NCBI GenBank assembly: GCA_958422185.1
Contig: CATZNW010000013.1
Span: 1-64,000 of the forward strand
Direction: 5' to 3'
Length of the DNA: 64,000 nucleotides
DNA from: an uncultured Clostridium sp.
GTDB lineage: Bacteria; Bacillota; Clostridia; Oscillospirales; Acutalibacteraceae
Each line of letters begins with the position of its first letter. Position 1 is the stretch's first letter. Both the position numbers and the translations under genes were made by a program. Positions 25,619 to 35,462 of this stretch are shown here, one piece after another. A model generated the notes under the pieces. The model was not told the origin of the DNA and did not search any database. It saw nothing but the letters and a program-made list of their open reading frames with translations.

Positions 25619-26161
25619 TTATTTGAAAAACAGAGGAAGCTTTTCAAGGAATATAATATCTTTGCGTTCTGCCGCGTCGCCTTCTGCAAGCGGCGCACAG
25701 CAGGCAGCAATCTCAGCGCCGAAAGCGGCAGCTACCTTTTTGCATGCTGCGAGAGATTCACCGGTGGAAATAACGTCGTCCACTATAAGGACCCTTTTCC
25801 CGGAAAGCAGATCTCCGTCCTCATGGCCGAGATACAGACTCTGAGCTCCTTTGGTTGTGATGGAAGTTTCCCTGATCTCAACAGGATCATCCATATATAC
25901 TTTAACACTTTTTCTGATAACTATGTACTTTTTGCCGCTGAGTCTGCTCATCTCATAAGCCAGAGGAATACTCTTCGCTTCCGGAGTAAGAATATAATCA
26001 AAATCCGGTACAAGCTTTAGCAATTCCTGAGCGCAATGCTCCGTCAGCTCAACATCGCCGAACAGAATGAATGCGGCTATGTCCACTTTATCGCTTACCG
26101 GAAATCTCTTTAATTTTCTTTCCAGCCCGGCGATCTTCAGCGTATAATACTCACTGCTCAT
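25619..26161 (-). CDS. Adenine-phosphoribosyltransferase-like protein
   Basis: 180 residues of the type I PRTase fold. VLIVDDVISTGESL (about 123-136) is the PRPP loop. The N-terminal part and TPEAKSIPLAYEMSRLSGKKY resemble Apt. A true apt is usually about 170 residues and similar in layout, so adenine salvage is the best guess, but purine specificity cannot be confirmed. It overlaps the HIT gene by 4 bp (ATGA). Confidence 0.8.
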   Translation of the reverse strand: MSSEYYTLKIAGLERKLKRFPVSDKVDIAAFILFGDVELTEHCAQELLKLVPDFDYILTPEAKSIPLAYEMSRLSGKKYIVIRKSVKVYMDDPVEIRETSITTKGAQSLYLGHEDGDLLSGKRVLIVDDVISTGESLAACKKVAAAFGAEIAACCAPLAEGDAAERKDIIFLEKLPLFFK

Positions 26162-26490
26162 AATATTTTCTCTCCGAGTTCCGTTCCCCCGATAAGATGA
26201 AAATGCAGGTGCATAACGGACTGCCCGGCGTCCTTGCCGCAGTTATTTATAATTCTGTAGCTGCTGATTCCCTGCGATTGTGCGATTTCAGGGATCTTTT
26301 CAAATATACGAGCCACATATTTCACATTATTCGGATCCAGATCATTAACGCTTTCTATATGAATTTTGGGAACGATCAAAATATGCACGGGCGCAACCGG
26401 ATTTATATCCTTAAAAGCATAGATCAAATCGTCCTCATACACTTTATTTCCCGGAATATTTCCGTTAATAATTTCACAAAACAAACACAT
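26158..26490 (-). CDS. HIT-family nucleotide-binding protein
   Basis: 110 residues from ATG 26490 (MCLFCEIING), with GAGGAG 9 bp upstream. SVMHLHFHLIGG is the histidine triad that hydrolyses nucleoside phosphoramidates or adenylates in Hint-type enzymes. The CLFCEI Cys pair near the N-terminus may bind zinc. It sits between alaS and the PRTase; a Hint enzyme beside an aminoacyl-tRNA synthetase fits the known ability of Hint proteins to cleave aminoacyl-adenylates, though this link is inferred. Confidence 0.92.
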   Translation of the reverse strand: MCLFCEIINGNIPGNKVYEDDLIYAFKDINPVAPVHILIVPKIHIESVNDLDPNNVKYVARIFEKIPEIAQSQGISSYRIINNCGKDAGQSVMHLHFHLIGGTELGEKIL

Positions 26491-26505
26491 ACTCTGCAAC
26501 TCCTC

Positions 26506-29133
26506 TTACTTTATCATTCCGGCAACAATCTCGGTTACGCCGGCAAGAGCATCGTCAAGCCTGGAAACATCCTTTGCTCCGGCCATTGCGGAATCCGGTC
26601 TGCCTCCGCCTCCGCCGCCTGCAAGTTTAGCAACCTCACGCACAAGATCACCGGCTTTGACTCCTTTTGCAATCGCTCCTTTGCCGCAAACGGCAACAAT
26701 TGAAGCTTTCTCCTCAGAAGCGCCCGCGATCACGCCAACTGTGTTTTCGCTCTTATTTTTAAGCTCATCGCCCATTTTGCGCAAAGCGTCCGGAGTGGTT
26801 CCGTCGATCCTGCCAACATAGAGTTCAATACCGTTGACATCAATTGGCTTTTCAAAAACATCAGCGCTTTTCAGCTTTGATAACTCAACATTTAGCTTTT
26901 GAATCATTTTATCTTTTTCATGCAGTTCGTTCAAAACGGAAGTAATGCGTTCTTTGATCTCATTTTCCCCGGTCTTCAAAACAGACGATACGGCTTTAAG
27001 CACTGCTTCACCGGTATTAAGATATTTCATAAGACCCAGCCCTGTAACTGCCTGTATGCGCCTTACGCCGGCAGCAACGGAAGATTCGGAAATAATCTTA
27101 AACAGACCGATCTTTCCGCTGTTTGAAACATGTGTACCGCCGCAGAATTCAAGTGAAAAGTCACCTGCTTTAACGACTCTTACGATATCACCGTATTTTT
27201 CACCAAACAGCATCATAGCGCCGAGCTTCTTGGCTTCTTCTATCGGCATTTCCTTCATCTCAACGGGAACAGCTTTCATAATAAAATCATTTACAAGATA
27301 TTCGACCTCACCGATCTCTTCCGGAGTCAGTGGATTAAAGTGAGTAAAATCAAAGCGCACTTCATACTCGTTTACAAGCTGACCTGCCTGTTCCACATGC
27401 GTGCCCAGGACCTGACGAAGCGCAGCCTGAAGCAGATGCGCAGCAGTATGATTGCGCATGATAGACTCTCTGCGCTTTTCGTTAAGAGACGCGCATACTG
27501 TATCGCCAACGCTTATTATACCCTTTGAGACGCTACCGGAATGCAGATAAATACCGTCCGCATTCTTGGTTGTATCCGCAACCAAAAATACATTGTCCCC
27601 GCTTTTTATAACACCGCTGTCTCCGACCTGTCCGCCCGAAAGCGCATAAAACGGTGTTCTGTCCAGAACAACAACACCTTCATCGCCCGCTCCGAGCATA
27701 TTGCAGAGTTCACCTTTTGAATTCACAAGAGCAAGTACGCTGCTCTCAGATTCAAAGTCAGTGTAACCGGTAAATTCAGTCTTATCACATTTAATTTTAA
27801 CAGATTCATTTTTCCAGGCATCCGCACCGGCATCTTTTCTTGCCGCGCGGGCAGTAGACTTCTGGTTTGCAAGAAGCGCGTTGAACTTGTCCTCATCAAC
27901 AGTCAGGCCGCGCTCTTCAAGAATATCTTTGGTCAGATCAAGCGGAAAACCGTAAGTGTCGTTCAATTTGAAAGCGTCTTCACCTGAGAATACATTGCCT
28001 TCCATTTTGTCAATATATTCCTCAAGAAGCGCGAGACCGGCATCAATTGTTTTTCCGAAGGATTTTTCCTCCGCCTCGATCACTTTGCGGATAATCTCTC
28101 TTTTGGCTTCAAGATAATCATACTCACATACATTTTCATCGATAACGGTGTCAACCACTTTGTAAAGGAACGGCTCATTAAAGCCAAGCAGTCTGCCGTG
28201 ACGGCAGGCTCGCCTGATCAGCCTTCTTAAAACATATCCTCTTCCGGAATTAGACGGGATAACACCATCACCGATCATAAATACAGAAGAACGGATATGA
28301 TCCGTTATAACGCGAAGCGATATATCCTTTTTATCATCCTCATGATACTTGACGCCGGCTATATCGGATATTTTTTTCATTATATTCTGAACAGTATCGA
28401 CCTCAAATAGGTTGTCCACGCCTTGAAGAATACACGCAAGGCGTTCCAGACCCATACCCGTATCGATATTCTTCTGGCTCAGTTCAGTATAATTTCCGTT
28501 GCCGTCATTGTTGAACTGGCTGAAAACATTGTTCCAGAATTCAGTGTATCTGTCGCAGTCACAGCCCGGGGCGCAATCGGGTTTGCCGCAGCCGTATTTT
28601 TCGCCGCGGTCAAAATAGATCTCACTGCACGGACCGCAAGGACCCTGACCGTGCTCCCAGAAATTGTCCTCTTTTCCGAGCCTTACTATGTGCGAGGGAT
28701 CGACACCTATCTCTTTTGTCCATATATCGTAAGCCTCATCATCATTTTCATATATCGTTACCCAAAGCTTATCCTCAGGCATCTCCAGCACTTTTGTACA
28801 GAATTCCCACGCCCAGGCAGTGGCTTCGTGCTTAAAATAATCTCCAAAGCTGAAATTGCCGAGCATCTCAAAATAGGTGCCGTGACGGGCCGTTTTGCCG
28901 ACCCTTTCTATATCCGGAGTTCTGATGCACTTCTGGCAGGTAGTAACGCGCCTGGACGGAGGCGTAACCTCCCCCGTAAAATATTTTTTCATCGGCGCCA
29001 TGCCGCTGTTTATAAGCAGAAGGCTGTTGTCATTCTCAGGCACGAGTGAAAAACTCGGGAGCCTCATATGGCCCTTGCTTTCAAAAAAAGAAAGATATTT
29101 TTCCCTTAAATCATTTAAAGATGTCCATTCCAT
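26506..29133 (-). CDS. alaS: Alanyl-tRNA synthetase
   Basis: 875 residues from ATG 29133 (MEWTSLNDLREKYLSFFESKGH) with GAGGAAG upstream. The class II catalytic core (motif 2 TCQKCIRTPDIERVGKTARHGT), the tRNA-binding middle, the editing domain (HTAAHLLQAAL and CGGTHVSN for zinc) and the C-Ala domain with a GGGGGGRPDSAMAGA end are all in order. It charges tRNA-Ala and clears mischarged Ser/Gly. No T-box is visible in the short upstream region. Confidence 0.98.
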   Translation of the reverse strand: MEWTSLNDLREKYLSFFESKGHMRLPSFSLVPENDNSLLLINSGMAPMKKYFTGEVTPPSRRVTTCQKCIRTPDIERVGKTARHGTYFEMLGNFSFGDYFKHEATAWAWEFCTKVLEMPEDKLWVTIYENDDEAYDIWTKEIGVDPSHIVRLGKEDNFWEHGQGPCGPCSEIYFDRGEKYGCGKPDCAPGCDCDRYTEFWNNVFSQFNNDGNGNYTELSQKNIDTGMGLERLACILQGVDNLFEVDTVQNIMKKISDIAGVKYHEDDKKDISLRVITDHIRSSVFMIGDGVIPSNSGRGYVLRRLIRRACRHGRLLGFNEPFLYKVVDTVIDENVCEYDYLEAKREIIRKVIEAEEKSFGKTIDAGLALLEEYIDKMEGNVFSGEDAFKLNDTYGFPLDLTKDILEERGLTVDEDKFNALLANQKSTARAARKDAGADAWKNESVKIKCDKTEFTGYTDFESESSVLALVNSKGELCNMLGAGDEGVVVLDRTPFYALSGGQVGDSGVIKSGDNVFLVADTTKNADGIYLHSGSVSKGIISVGDTVCASLNEKRRESIMRNHTAAHLLQAALRQVLGTHVEQAGQLVNEYEVRFDFTHFNPLTPEEIGEVEYLVNDFIMKAVPVEMKEMPIEEAKKLGAMMLFGEKYGDIVRVVKAGDFSLEFCGGTHVSNSGKIGLFKIISESSVAAGVRRIQAVTGLGLMKYLNTGEAVLKAVSSVLKTGENEIKERITSVLNELHEKDKMIQKLNVELSKLKSADVFEKPIDVNGIELYVGRIDGTTPDALRKMGDELKNKSENTVGVIAGASEEKASIVAVCGKGAIAKGVKAGDLVREVAKLAGGGGGGRPDSAMAGAKDVSRLDDALAGVTEIVAGMIK

Positions 29134-29198
29134 TTTATTTACTTCCTCTATATATCTGAATATCAAATGATATTATAAACTTCTTAAACAAAATTTCA

Positions 29199-29228
29199 AG
29201 GGCAACCTAATAAGACTAAGCTGCCCTT
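29199..29228 (-). terminator. Terminator after the YdbC-like gene
   Basis: AAGGGCA (29199-29205) pairs with TGCCCTT (29222-29228); on the minus strand it is followed by GAAATTTTG. Confidence 0.55.
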
Positions 29229-29240
29229 AAAATCAACTTA

Positions 29241-29456
29241 TTAAAGCTTATCAACAAGCTTTTTAAGCTCTATGATTTCTTCTTTTGTAAAAGTCAGACC
29301 CTTGCTCATTTTTGAATGGTCGGGCGACCAGTCTCTCACGTCGATCTTGGGATCGCGGCCATTCCAAGAAATCATGTTCACTTCCCTGGTCCAGCCCCTG
29401 GCTGTTTCGGAAATAACGCCAATGTGCTCCGTGATTTCGTATTTGATCTCAGGCAT
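29241..29456 (-). CDS. YdbC/PC4-like single-stranded nucleic acid binding protein
   Basis: 71 residues. The whole chain matches the bacterial PC4-like family: IGVISETARGWTREVNMISWNGRDPK followed by DVRDWSPDHSKMSKGLTFT. The family forms dimers with a beta-grasp that binds ssDNA. It lies 20 bp downstream of ackA and is followed by its own terminator, so it is probably the last gene on that transcript. Physiological role unknown. Confidence 0.88.
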   Translation of the reverse strand: MPEIKYEITEHIGVISETARGWTREVNMISWNGRDPKIDVRDWSPDHSKMSKGLTFTKEEIIELKKLVDKL

Positions 29457-29476
29457 TAAAAACTCCTCCTTTGCAT

Positions 29477-30697
29477 TTATTTTAAATTTTCAACAATGTC
29501 TTTAGTATCTCTTGCAATCATGAGCTCCTCGTTGGTTGCAAGAACAAATACTCTTACCTTATCTCCCGGCATGGTGAGTTCAGCCTCTGCGCCTTTAACG
29601 GCTTTCTGATTAACGGACTGATTTATGTTAACGCCGAGGTAACCAAGATAAGAACAAACTTTAGCGCGAAGCCAGAAACCGTTTTCACCGATACCGCCAG
29701 TGAAAACGATAGCGTCAACACCGTTCATGGCGGCAACATAAGAACCGATATATTTGGCAATCTGATATGCCTGCATCTCATGTGCAAGAATAGCTCTTTC
29801 ATCGCCCTCGTTCTGCTTTGCTACAATATCACGGTCGTCAGAATATCCGCCTGAAATAGCGCTGACTCCGGACTGCTTATTAAGTATCTCCTCAACCTGT
29901 TTAGGAGTAAGGCTCAATTTCTGCTGAAGGAAAGTTACGACCGACGGGTCTATTCCGCCGGAACGTGTGCCCATCATAAATCCGTCAAGCGGGGTGAAAC
30001 CCATTGACGTGTCAAATACTTTTCCGAACTTGATTGCAGCGATTGAAGAACCGTTGCCAAGATGGCAGGTTATCATTTTGATTTTTTCAATATTGACTCC
30101 CATTCTCTCGGCACAGCGTTCGCTCACATATTTATGGGATGTGCCGTGAAAGCCATAACGGCGGATACCGTACTTCTCAAAATATTCATATGGCAGAGCA
30201 TACATATACGCCATAGGCGGCATGGTGCTGTGAAATGCCGTATCGAAAACGGCGACCTGAGGAACATTGGGACCGAGCAGGGACAGGCATGCCTCATAGC
30301 CCTGAAGATTTGCCGGATTATGAAGCGGAGCGAGCGGGATCATAGACTCAACGTCCTTTACGACGTTTTCATCAAATAAAACACTTTTTGTGTATTTCTC
30401 TCCGCCCTGAACTACACGGTGGCCCACAGCATCGATCTCGTCAAGGGAATCAAGAACTTTTAATTCACCTTGGGTCATAAGCTCCATAACGGTATTGAAC
30501 GCATCAATATGTGACGGTACCTCGCGGTCAAAAATCCGTTCATTTTCACCAACGTGATAAATGATGTTCTTCTCTCCGCCCTGTATGGGAAGGCCGATCC
30601 TTTCGATAGTACCTTTACAGATAACGGACTCGTCGTCCATATTGATCAGCTGGAATTTCAGCGATGAGCTGCCGCAGTTGATAACAAGAATTTTCAT
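29477..30697 (-). CDS. ackA: Acetate kinase
   Basis: 406 residues, standard length. INCGSSSLKFQLI, RYGFHGTSHKYV, HLGNGSSIAAI and FTGGIGENG are the ASKHA phosphate and adenosine motifs. It makes ATP and acetate from acetyl phosphate. A consensus promoter lies upstream. No pta gene is adjacent in this window, although ackA and pta often pair. Confidence 0.97.
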   Translation of the reverse strand: MKILVINCGSSSLKFQLINMDDESVICKGTIERIGLPIQGGEKNIIYHVGENERIFDREVPSHIDAFNTVMELMTQGELKVLDSLDEIDAVGHRVVQGGEKYTKSVLFDENVVKDVESMIPLAPLHNPANLQGYEACLSLLGPNVPQVAVFDTAFHSTMPPMAYMYALPYEYFEKYGIRRYGFHGTSHKYVSERCAERMGVNIEKIKMITCHLGNGSSIAAIKFGKVFDTSMGFTPLDGFMMGTRSGGIDPSVVTFLQQKLSLTPKQVEEILNKQSGVSAISGGYSDDRDIVAKQNEGDERAILAHEMQAYQIAKYIGSYVAAMNGVDAIVFTGGIGENGFWLRAKVCSYLGYLGVNINQSVNQKAVKGAEAELTMPGDKVRVFVLATNEELMIARDTKDIVENLK

Positions 30698-30741
30698 AAT
30701 TGTATCCTCCGCTATTGAAATTATAAATTATTATTAATATA

Positions 30742-30770
30742 ATAATAAATAGATATTTATGAAAAGTCAA
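30742..30770 (-). promoter_or_regulatory. ackA promoter
   Basis: On the minus strand TTGACT (30770-30765), a 17-bp spacer and TATTAT (30747-30742). It is interleaved with a TATAAT (30772-30777, plus strand) that may serve tmcAL. Confidence 0.65.
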
Positions 30771-30807
30771 GTATAATAACTAATTTTTTATTAAAGTTGA
30801 GGTTTTT

Positions 30808-31869
30808 ATGAATACGGGAATCATCTGCGAATTCAATCCGTTCCACGCCGGGCACAAATACCTGATAGACCAGATAAAAAATCGCGGGAACAACAATAAG
30901 ATAATATGTATCATGAGCGGCAATTTTGTTCAAAGGGGTGATTTTGCGGCTTTTGATAAGTTTTTCCGTACTAAGGAAGCATTAAAAGGCGGCGCAGATC
31001 TTGTTATTGAGCTTCCCCCGGAACAGGCTTTGCTGTCAGCCGAGGGATTTGCAAGGAGCGCGGTACGGCTTGCCGAAAGTCTTGGCATTATTGACGAACT
31101 TGCATTCGGAGCAGAAAACGATGATATCGGCGAGCTTAAAAATACAGCTGAGATTCTGAAAAGGCATGACACGCAAAAAAAAATAAAGGAAGTAATGAAA
31201 GAGGGGCTGTCCTATCCTGCTGCGCGAAAAAGAGTTGTAAATAGCAATATTCTTGACAGTCCGAACAATATTCTTGCATGCGAATATATTAAGGAAACAA
31301 AGCTCCCGTGCTTTGCTGTAAAAAGGATAGGAAAAGGACATGACAGCGATGACAGCAGATTCAGCGCCTCACAGATCAGAAAAAACCTTTCTGAAGAGAA
31401 AACGGCAAGCATAAAACACTGTGAAAGGGCCTTTTTATATAAGCTTCGCACCATGAAAAAAACGGATTTTCTGAAAACGGCAGATGTAAGCGAGGGACTT
31501 GAAAACCGCCTTTATGAAGCCGCCGGTCAGGCAGAAAACTTTGAGGATTTTATTTTTTCAGTCAAATCAAAACGGTATACACTTTCACGCATAAGACGTA
31601 TTGCAATAAGAGCCTATCTGGGTATAGAAGGTTTTTCCTATGAAGTACCGGTAATAAGGGTCTTAGGGTTCAACAGTAACGGAAGAGAGCTTTTAGCCGA
31701 GATCAAGAGAAAAGCGGATAAACCCATAATTACCAAACTCTCCGACTGCGATGCAACCAATATGAATTACTATCTTAAGCAGTGTGAATACACCGATCTA
31801 TATAATCTTGCATTGAAAAACCCCCTGCCCCGCGGTGCGGAACAGAGGAATCAGATCGTTGTTATATAG
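30808..31869 (+). CDS. tmcAL: tRNA(Met) cytidine acetate ligase
   Basis: 353 residues of the YlbM/TmcAL family. ICEFNPFHAGHKYLI carries the HxGH nucleotidyltransferase signature; IMSGNFVQRGD and FSASQIRKNL (the ATP-binding ISAT/S-like site) follow. The enzyme adenylates acetate and transfers it to the wobble cytidine of elongator tRNA-Met, giving ac4C34. It stands alone, and its 3' end overlaps the rnmV 3' end by 19 bp in convergent orientation. Confidence 0.93.
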   Translation: MNTGIICEFNPFHAGHKYLIDQIKNRGNNNKIICIMSGNFVQRGDFAAFDKFFRTKEALKGGADLVIELPPEQALLSAEGFARSAVRLAESLGIIDELAFGAENDDIGELKNTAEILKRHDTQKKIKEVMKEGLSYPAARKRVVNSNILDSPNNILACEYIKETKLPCFAVKRIGKGHDSDDSRFSASQIRKNLSEEKTASIKHCERAFLYKLRTMKKTDFLKTADVSEGLENRLYEAAGQAENFEDFIFSVKSKRYTLSRIRRIAIRAYLGIEGFSYEVPVIRVLGFNSNGRELLAEIKRKADKPIITKLSDCDATNMNYYLKQCEYTDLYNLALKNPLPRGAEQRNQIVVI

Positions 31870-32429
31870 TTTTCAAATTCCTCTTTTGTCATTCTGCTGT
31901 TAAGAAAGCTCAAAAGAGAATTTACGGACAGAAACTCCGGCAGATCAAGCGATCTCAGGAGTTTCTGTCTTTTTTTTCCTGAATTCTCGGTTCCCGATAC
32001 ACCTGCGGCATACAAATCATAATGGGTAATTCTGTTTTCCGGAGCGACAGAACTGCACGTTACTCCGAGATCTTCAAACATCTTCTTTAAAACATCATCA
32101 GAAATACCCTCAACGCCGAGTTTTCCCTCCCTGGAAGGCTCTTTTTTTCTTCTCTCCTTACCGTAAATATCCGGAATATAAAGATGTTTGATCCTGTCTT
32201 TTGAGATGCCGTTTGCAACATAATTTCTTATCTGAAAACCCGCGTGATCAGAATCCGTAAGTAATATGATTCCTCTTTGCTCAGCGAGGCGGCGTATGAA
32301 TTCAAGACGCTTTTTATCCTTATAAATACCGAATCCGTTTGTTTCTATAATCAGAGCGTCAAGAATATTGGAAAGCTTGATTTTATCATATCTGCCCTCA
32401 ACTATGACTGCCTCGTTTATCTTAATCAT
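31851..32429 (-). CDS. rnmV: Ribonuclease M5
   Basis: 192 residues. A Toprim domain with VEGRYDK (catalytic Glu) and LLTDSDHAG (metal-binding Asp pair), followed by the M5-specific tail GVEGISDDVL. It matures the ends of 5S rRNA in Firmicutes. It is the last gene of the lacZ-comEC-holA-rnmV overlap chain and overlaps holA by 8 bp. Confidence 0.93.
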   Translation of the reverse strand: MIKINEAVIVEGRYDKIKLSNILDALIIETNGFGIYKDKKRLEFIRRLAEQRGIILLTDSDHAGFQIRNYVANGISKDRIKHLYIPDIYGKERRKKEPSREGKLGVEGISDDVLKKMFEDLGVTCSSVAPENRITHYDLYAAGVSGTENSGKKRQKLLRSLDLPEFLSVNSLLSFLNSRMTKEEFENYITTI

Positions 32430-33471
32430 AGCGCACCTCTTTTGAGATCAAAAGCAGTTTTACGAGCATCTCTTCAAGAATGAGCCTTGCGTCGGCCGAA
32501 GTGCTTTTCAGGCTGTTATCAGCTTCCATAATTACATCGAGTGATCGCCTGAGCTGTCCGAAGGAAAGCGCCGCGCAGTCTCTTGACGCATTCTTAAGAG
32601 CAAATTCACGCCCTTTATAATTAAAATAACCGGCAACATCGTCAAAAGACTTACCCGCAGTTTTGGCACACTTCACCCTGTACATATCAACAAAACAACC
32701 TGAAATGGCCGAAAGGATCTTTACGGGATCTTCCTTTGCTGCAAATAGGGAATCAATAACCGAATAGGCTTTATCATAATTTCCTCTCAGCACGGCGTTT
32801 GCAAGGTCATAGATCCTTGCCTGAAGGCATTTAACGGCAAGCCTGTCTATACAATCTTTTGTTATCTCTCCGCCGTGTGCATATGCCGAAAGCTTCTGCA
32901 CTTCGTTTAAAAGCGTCTTTATATCGCTGCCGGAAACAGAAATAAGATAACGCGCATTGTTTTGTGAAAGCTCCGCTCCGCGTTTTCTGCATCCTGAAAC
33001 GAGCAGTTTAACAAGGTCGCTTTCGCTTTTACGGCAGAATTCTATACTGGATCCGAATTTGGCAAAAGCTGCCTCAACGCCTTTCCAGCGCGAGCTTTTT
33101 TTTATATCCGGCACAACCGAATCATACCAGAACACCAAAACGGTGGTATCCGGCACATCTTTTAAGTATTCCCTGATCGCACGGCAGTCCTTATCGCTTT
33201 TATCAAAAGGGTAATCACAGGCGAGAACCAGATTATATCCCCCCATCATCGGGAGCAGATCAGCGTCTTTAAGTATATCTTCTGCCGATTCCTGTCTGCC
33301 GTCATATCGGTGAAGATTAAAATCTTCAAACGGGCCGGAAACGATCTTTTTCTGAAGCAAGCCGACATAATACTCTTTTAAATAACTTTCCTCTCCAAAA
33401 ATAAAATAAGCCCGTGAAAAATTTTCTGTTTTGATTTGGTTTTTAAGCTCTTTTTCATCTATCCTGCCCAT
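32422..33471 (-). CDS. holA: DNA polymerase III delta subunit
   Basis: 349 residues. The AAA+-like clamp-loader subunit begins with YFIFGEESYLKEYY, the HolA signature, and ends with the collar-domain motif. It opens the sliding clamp in the clamp-loader complex. In Firmicutes it usually follows comEC, as here; the two overlap by 13 bp. Confidence 0.93.
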   Translation of the reverse strand: MGRIDEKELKNQIKTENFSRAYFIFGEESYLKEYYVGLLQKKIVSGPFEDFNLHRYDGRQESAEDILKDADLLPMMGGYNLVLACDYPFDKSDKDCRAIREYLKDVPDTTVLVFWYDSVVPDIKKSSRWKGVEAAFAKFGSSIEFCRKSESDLVKLLVSGCRKRGAELSQNNARYLISVSGSDIKTLLNEVQKLSAYAHGGEITKDCIDRLAVKCLQARIYDLANAVLRGNYDKAYSVIDSLFAAKEDPVKILSAISGCFVDMYRVKCAKTAGKSFDDVAGYFNYKGREFALKNASRDCAALSFGQLRRSLDVIMEADNSLKSTSADARLILEEMLVKLLLISKEVRYD

Positions 33472-35462
33472 TTGTTCACCCCTTCCGAAACATAGCCGTT
33501 TTCATTCACTGTGTAAATTATATCATATTTTTCCGCATTGGCAAGGTCAGCATCGCTAAATTCAAAATAAGTACTGCAAATTTTCAGGCCCACGGTCTTT
33601 GCCGAGTTTTCCGCACGGTATGTCATCTCAAGTCCGTCCCATAATTCCAGGTTGAAACCGTCAGTATTTACAGTGCGGATATCCGTATCATCAGACACTG
33701 TCTCTGAATTTGAAACAAAATTCCGGCAGCCGAACTCCCGTGCCAGCAATTCCGCATATTCACCGTCATAATCAATAATCATAGCGAGATTAAGATCATT
33801 TGCTTTTATAATCTCTTTCGCTGTGTAATACTGCTCATATTCACGCATACCGAACACGAGAGCGTAATCCTTATCATATACTACAACAGCATTGGAATGC
33901 TCACCGTGAATAACACGCAGAAATGAATTACTGCTTTTGTAATAAACGCTGAGTGCTGAGATCAAAACCGTAAAAGCGCATGAAATCGCAACACACTGTT
34001 TAAACAACAATTTGCTGCCACCGGCCTTAATGAAAAATCCGGCTGCAAAAACAGTAAAAACACAGAATATAAGCAAAGCAAAGAAGCGCGAATCAATATT
34101 CACCGTACTGAATGAAAACTGAGCAAAAAAATCAGTAATGCCAACCATCGCTCCCGAAACGGCCTTTATTATACCGGCCGTTACAAAAGATAGCGGAGTA
34201 TAAGACGAAAACACACAAAACACAGCGGCAGCTACAAGGAGGACCTCAGAAAGCGGAATAAGCACAACATTTAGAAGCAGACCGATTATGCTGACCTGTC
34301 CGAACATAAAATACATTACCGGAAAGGTGGTGATAAATACGCTTACCGAAGCAAGTATCGTATCCGAAACCAGACGGAAAAATCTGTTCTGCGTTCTTTT
34401 TTTCGGTGAGATAAGAGGATATACAGCTATAAGGCCCAAGACCGCCGTAAAAGTCAGCAGCGCACCGGCATCTGTTACAGCATAAGGATCCAAACAGACA
34501 ATAAATGCAGCAAAACCGAGGGAATTCATGCTGTCTGCCTTTTCGTTAAACAGTTTGGACAGCAAAAACACCGTCATCATGATTGCGGCTCTGACCATAG
34601 ATACAGAAAAGCCTGCCAGCATAACATAAAACAGAACGCTTGCGCAGCAGACTGTAACCAGCGGAACTTTGGGAACAAGCAATCGTCGAAGCAGTTTATA
34701 AAGCATACCCGTCAGCACGGCAAGATTAAATCCGGAAACAGCCATCAGATGCGTCGCGCCGCATGCCTTAAAATTATTGTATGCTTCACCGCTCAGATCC
34801 GCAGTATCACCCGTTAATACCGCCAGAGCCAGAGCGCCTTCATCTGCGCCGATCTTATCACGGAATATACTGCTGAGTTTTTCCCTCATCTCAATAAAAT
34901 ACCTGTTTACAGACTGAAGGCCCCGTACAGATTCACCGGAATTCTGATAAGAATGGACATATCCTCTTAAATAAATATTATCATCAAAAGAACCGCGTGA
35001 ATCATATGCATTATCTCCGGCGGAAAACAAACTCATATTTACATTCAGCAGCTCATAACTTTGCGCATCAATGCGCTCGTCCGAATACACTGTAAGCTTG
35101 ATATTCTGTGGCGCGGCGGGGAGCTCAATACTGTTGGTTTTAACAGTATATGAATAGCCGCTCTGCGTTTTCTGCTCTACATCTACAATATATACGGAGG
35201 CGCTGACGTTCTCACCGGAAAGAACGGATTGCGGCAGAAAAACGCCATAATAATTAACTATAAATATAAGACTCGCAAGGGCCGCACTTAGCATAGAGAG
35301 CGGAAATACAGCCGCTTTTCTTGTTTTCCGACATGCAATAAATATCACGAAAAGAACGCTTACGGCAGTAAATGCCGCAAGCGCTGATCTCACGTCAAGA
35401 AAGTTTAATATGATAAGGGTGACCGCAAAGGTGAACCCTATATTTGCAAACGCCCTTTTCAC
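33459..35462 (-). CDS. comEC: ComEC/Rec2-family DNA uptake channel with degenerate nuclease domain
   Basis: 667 residues, GTG start. N-terminal membrane helices are followed by an OB-like external domain (about 75-180) and the competence channel region (TGDTADLSGEAYNNFKACGATHLMAVSGFNLAVL) with about eight further helices. The C-terminal segment (about 515-667) should be a metallo-beta-lactamase fold. It starts like one (VIHGEHSNAVVVY) but has DYDGEYAEL where family members have THxDxDH, so metal ligands are missing. DNA import could still work, but degradation of the non-transported strand by this protein looks impossible. The start overlaps the lacZ stop (GTGA). Confidence 0.88.
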   Translation of the reverse strand: MKRAFANIGFTFAVTLIILNFLDVRSALAAFTAVSVLFVIFIACRKTRKAAVFPLSMLSAALASLIFIVNYYGVFLPQSVLSGENVSASVYIVDVEQKTQSGYSYTVKTNSIELPAAPQNIKLTVYSDERIDAQSYELLNVNMSLFSAGDNAYDSRGSFDDNIYLRGYVHSYQNSGESVRGLQSVNRYFIEMREKLSSIFRDKIGADEGALALAVLTGDTADLSGEAYNNFKACGATHLMAVSGFNLAVLTGMLYKLLRRLLVPKVPLVTVCCASVLFYVMLAGFSVSMVRAAIMMTVFLLSKLFNEKADSMNSLGFAAFIVCLDPYAVTDAGALLTFTAVLGLIAVYPLISPKKRTQNRFFRLVSDTILASVSVFITTFPVMYFMFGQVSIIGLLLNVVLIPLSEVLLVAAAVFCVFSSYTPLSFVTAGIIKAVSGAMVGITDFFAQFSFSTVNIDSRFFALLIFCVFTVFAAGFFIKAGGSKLLFKQCVAISCAFTVLISALSVYYKSSNSFLRVIHGEHSNAVVVYDKDYALVFGMREYEQYYTAKEIIKANDLNLAMIIDYDGEYAELLAREFGCRNFVSNSETVSDDTDIRTVNTDGFNLELWDGLEMTYRAENSAKTVGLKICSTYFEFSDADLANAEKYDIIYTVNENGYVSEGVNKWAG

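Noticed and set aside
28423..29049. 208-codon plus-strand ORF within alaS
   Set aside because: It is the antisense frame of a clear alanyl-tRNA synthetase; no ribosome site or family pattern.
29134..29240. T-box leader for alaS
   Set aside because: Only about 100 bp without T-box motif or specifier hairpin; the hairpin there belongs to the YdbC-like gene's end.
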